A DNA stretch of 64,000 bases, from assembly GCF_004801375.1 (NCBI RefSeq), contig NZ_SSNZ01000009.1, forward strand, positions 1 through 64,000, in the 5' to 3' direction. The position numbers and the translations under genes were made by a program. Origin of the DNA: Flavobacterium supellecticarium (GTDB lineage Bacteria; Bacteroidota; Bacteroidia; Flavobacteriales; Flavobacteriaceae). The notes under the pieces were generated by a model. That model worked only from the letters and a program-made list of their open reading frames with translations, was not told the origin of the DNA and ran no database searches. Shown in pieces: positions 62,441 to 64,000 of this stretch. Every line of letters starts with the position of its first letter. The stretch's first letter is position 1.

Positions 62441-63670
62441 TTGAAATATTTTGCCATCATATTAGTATTAACAACATTATTTGCCTGTAATAAAAAAGAA
62501 GAAAAGGAAGTTAAAGCACCCGCGGTAAAAAAAGAAAAAATCCTGGTCGAATACGGATTTACGCTTAACGATTTTAAAGTGGTTAACGATACCGTGAAAT
62601 CAGGCGATAGCTTCGGGAAGATTCTAGGGTCGCAAAACTTTGACGCTGCCCGGATTCATGAAATTAATGAAAAAATAAAAGACAGCTTTAATGTTCGCGA
62701 TATCAGGATTGGCAAACCCTATACATTGTTACAAAACAAAACGGCACCACACGATCTGAAGGTGTTTATCTACCAGCCGGATCGGATGACCTATTATGTG
62801 GTGGATCTTAGGGATTCGATTGTAGTTCATAAAAAACAACGACCGGTTACGATTAAAAGAAGAACGATTGCTGCGGCTATCGACGGATCGGTGTCGGAAA
62901 CCTTAAAAAATGCAGGGGTATCCGCTGCACTTGCTCCGGAATTATCCCGTATTTATGCCTGGTCGATCGACTTCTTTAAAATTCAAAAAGGGGATAAATT
63001 TGCGGTGACGATTAACGAAAAGTATATTAGTGATACCATTTATGCCGGAATTGAAAGTATTGATGCTTCCTATTTCGAATACAAAGGCAAAAAAATATAC
63101 GCCTTTCCGTTTAAACAGGATCCGAATTCCAAAAGAGTTGATTATTTTGATGAGGAAGGAAAAGTGCTGAAAAATATGTTTTTAAAAGCACCGCTTAAAT
63201 TCGTAAACATTACTTCTAGATTTACCAAAAGCCGGTTCCATCCGGTTCAGTTAAAGTGGAAAGCCCATAACGGAACGGATTATGCTGCGCCAACTGGTAC
63301 CCCGATTATGACAACTGCGTCCGGAGTGGTAGAACGCACCGGATATACCGCAGGAAATGGTAACTTTGTAAAGGTAAAACACAATGGTACCTATGCTACG
63401 CAATACCTGCACATGTCCAAAATACTCGTTCGTCAGGGACAACGTGTACAACAGGGCGATGTGATCGGAAGAGTGGGAAGTACCGGACTGGCAACAGGAC
63501 CTCACGTGTGTTATCGTTTTTGGAAAAACGGTATTCAGGTGGATCCCTTACGCCAAAAACTTCCGAATTCGGAACCAATGAATGCAAAATACAAAGCGCG
63601 GTATATGGAGTATATCAAACCGCTTAAAAAAGAATTAGACAGTGTTTCAATTGCTAAGTTTGGAGAATAG
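62441..63670 (+). CDS. M23 peptidoglycan endopeptidase lipoprotein (TTG start)
   Basis: A 409-residue lipoprotein starting at TTG 62441. No in-frame ATG lies between this TTG and the upstream stop at 62420, and the signal MKYFAIILVLTTLFAC (Cys 16) begins exactly here. An OapA/LysM-like region (about 40-140) precedes the M23 domain (about 265-370). Zinc ligands His 276 and Asp 280 (HNGTD) and His 324 and His 355 are present, but the third zinc position of the HxH motif is Cys 357 (GPHVCYRF). It likely cleaves peptidoglycan cross-links. It lies 26 nt after kynA, and pgi starts right at its stop. Confidence 0.9.
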   Translation: MKYFAIILVLTTLFACNKKEEKEVKAPAVKKEKILVEYGFTLNDFKVVNDTVKSGDSFGKILGSQNFDAARIHEINEKIKDSFNVRDIRIGKPYTLLQNKTAPHDLKVFIYQPDRMTYYVVDLRDSIVVHKKQRPVTIKRRTIAAAIDGSVSETLKNAGVSAALAPELSRIYAWSIDFFKIQKGDKFAVTINEKYISDTIYAGIESIDASYFEYKGKKIYAFPFKQDPNSKRVDYFDEEGKVLKNMFLKAPLKFVNITSRFTKSRFHPVQLKWKAHNGTDYAAPTGTPIMTTASGVVERTGYTAGNGNFVKVKHNGTYATQYLHMSKILVRQGQRVQQGDVIGRVGSTGLATGPHVCYRFWKNGIQVDPLRQKLPNSEPMNAKYKARYMEYIKPLKKELDSVSIAKFGE

Positions 63671-64000
63671 ATGTTAGAGAATACAAATCCTACAGGAACC
63701 GTTGCCTGGCAAAAATTACGTGCGCATTTTAACGAAATGCAGTATGTGAAAATGCAGGATCTTTTTGCGGCCGATACACAACGGGCAGAAAAACTACACC
63801 TGCTTTGGAGCGACTTTTTGCTGGACTATTCCAAAAATCGCATTGAAAAAAAAACGCTGGACCTTTTTGCCGAACTCGCCGAAGAAATCGGACTAAAAGC
63901 AGCAATCGAACACTACTTTTCCGGAGATAAAATTAATCGTACCGAAGATCGAAGCGTACTTCATACGGCTTTGCGATCGAAGGAAACCGAAATACTTGTC
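63671..64000 (+). CDS. pgi: Glucose-6-phosphate isomerase (3' truncated by window)
   Basis: The first 110 codons of Pgi, which interconverts glucose-6-phosphate and fructose-6-phosphate. The recognisable part is NRTEDRSVLHTALR near the end of the visible sequence, with the N-terminal helices LRAHFNEMQYVKMQDLFAAD before it. The ATG follows the M23 stop directly, so it may be the last gene of that operon. The rest lies beyond the window. Confidence 0.93.
   Translation, partial: MLENTNPTGTVAWQKLRAHFNEMQYVKMQDLFAADTQRAEKLHLLWSDFLLDYSKNRIEKKTLDLFAELAEEIGLKAAIEHYFSGDKINRTEDRSVLHTALRSKETEILV

Noticed and set aside
1..64000. CRISPR arrays, tRNA or rRNA genes, prophage and insertion sequences
   Set aside because: No regular direct repeat with spacers, no tRNA-like cloverleaf, no transposase or integrase protein was seen.

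Overview
The window looks like a stretch of chromosome from a member of the Flavobacteriaceae, most likely Flavobacterium or a close relative. The evidence is the gene content: a PorZ-type and a PorE-like type IX secretion protein, a Bat aerotolerance operon, a DUF5689 lipoprotein beside a TonB-dependent receptor, a GH92 mannosidase, and an IleRS with the Bacteroidota-type GIHH signature. Many upstream regions carry the Bacteroidota -7 promoter element TAnnTTTG, and few starts have a Shine-Dalgarno sequence. I saw no rRNA, tRNA, CRISPR array, phage or insertion sequence. It reads as core and lineage-specific chromosome rather than an island.

Layout. 1-2.4 kb: the 3' end of an OmpA/PD40/TPR envelope gene converges on an XRE regulator. 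2.5-8.7 kb: a TonB receptor with two secreted lipoproteins, divergent from a secreted endonuclease/exonuclease/phosphatase. 8.7-11 kb: 3-hydroxyanthranilate dioxygenase and an ALDH7-type dehydrogenase. 11-14.3 kb (minus strand): an outer-membrane barrel, then a compact SDR / AlbA_2 (Schlafen-like) / metallophosphoesterase operon. 14.5-23.4 kb: a nine-gene MoxR-DUF58-BatD-like-BatA-BatB-BatC-BatD-BatE operon (one member unassigned). 23.4-24.7 kb: a low-information stretch and a lipoprotein gene split by a frameshift. 24.7-27.3 kb: cvpA, pheS and two conserved unknowns.

27.4-35.5 kb: GH92 mannosidase, terC, gpsA, yqhD and two unknown lipoproteins. 35.5-40.2 kb: the yicC-gmk-nadD operon, a DMT exporter with an ArsC/Spx-like protein, DinB, and a DUF3298 lipoprotein. 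40.3-50.3 kb: a PLP gamma-synthase/lyase, an outer-membrane protein, porZ, recO, ileS, a degenerate DksA-like protein, lspA and a 58-residue lipoprotein. 50.3-56 kb: 5-formyl-THF cyclo-ligase with an AspA-like deacylase, uvrC, and a patatin/BamA-like fusion. 56-64 kb: an amino-acid permease followed by hmgA and hppD (tyrosine catabolism), a possible short RNA, then a DUF3108 protein, tryptophan 2,3-dioxygenase, an M23 peptidase and the 5' end of pgi.

Taken together, several genes serve amino-acid catabolism (Tyr via HPPD/HGD, Trp via TDO/HAAO, probably Lys via ALDH7, and the permease). Others serve the envelope and secretion (PorZ, OmpA-like, LspA, M23, Bat). The points most worth a second look are the TonB/lipoprotein/nuclease divergent locus, the three-gene SDR/AlbA_2/phosphatase operon, the GIHH IleRS, a strongly promoter-terminator-bounded short transcript near 60.6 kb, and a 15-16 bp-armed palindrome found in three convergent intergenic gaps.
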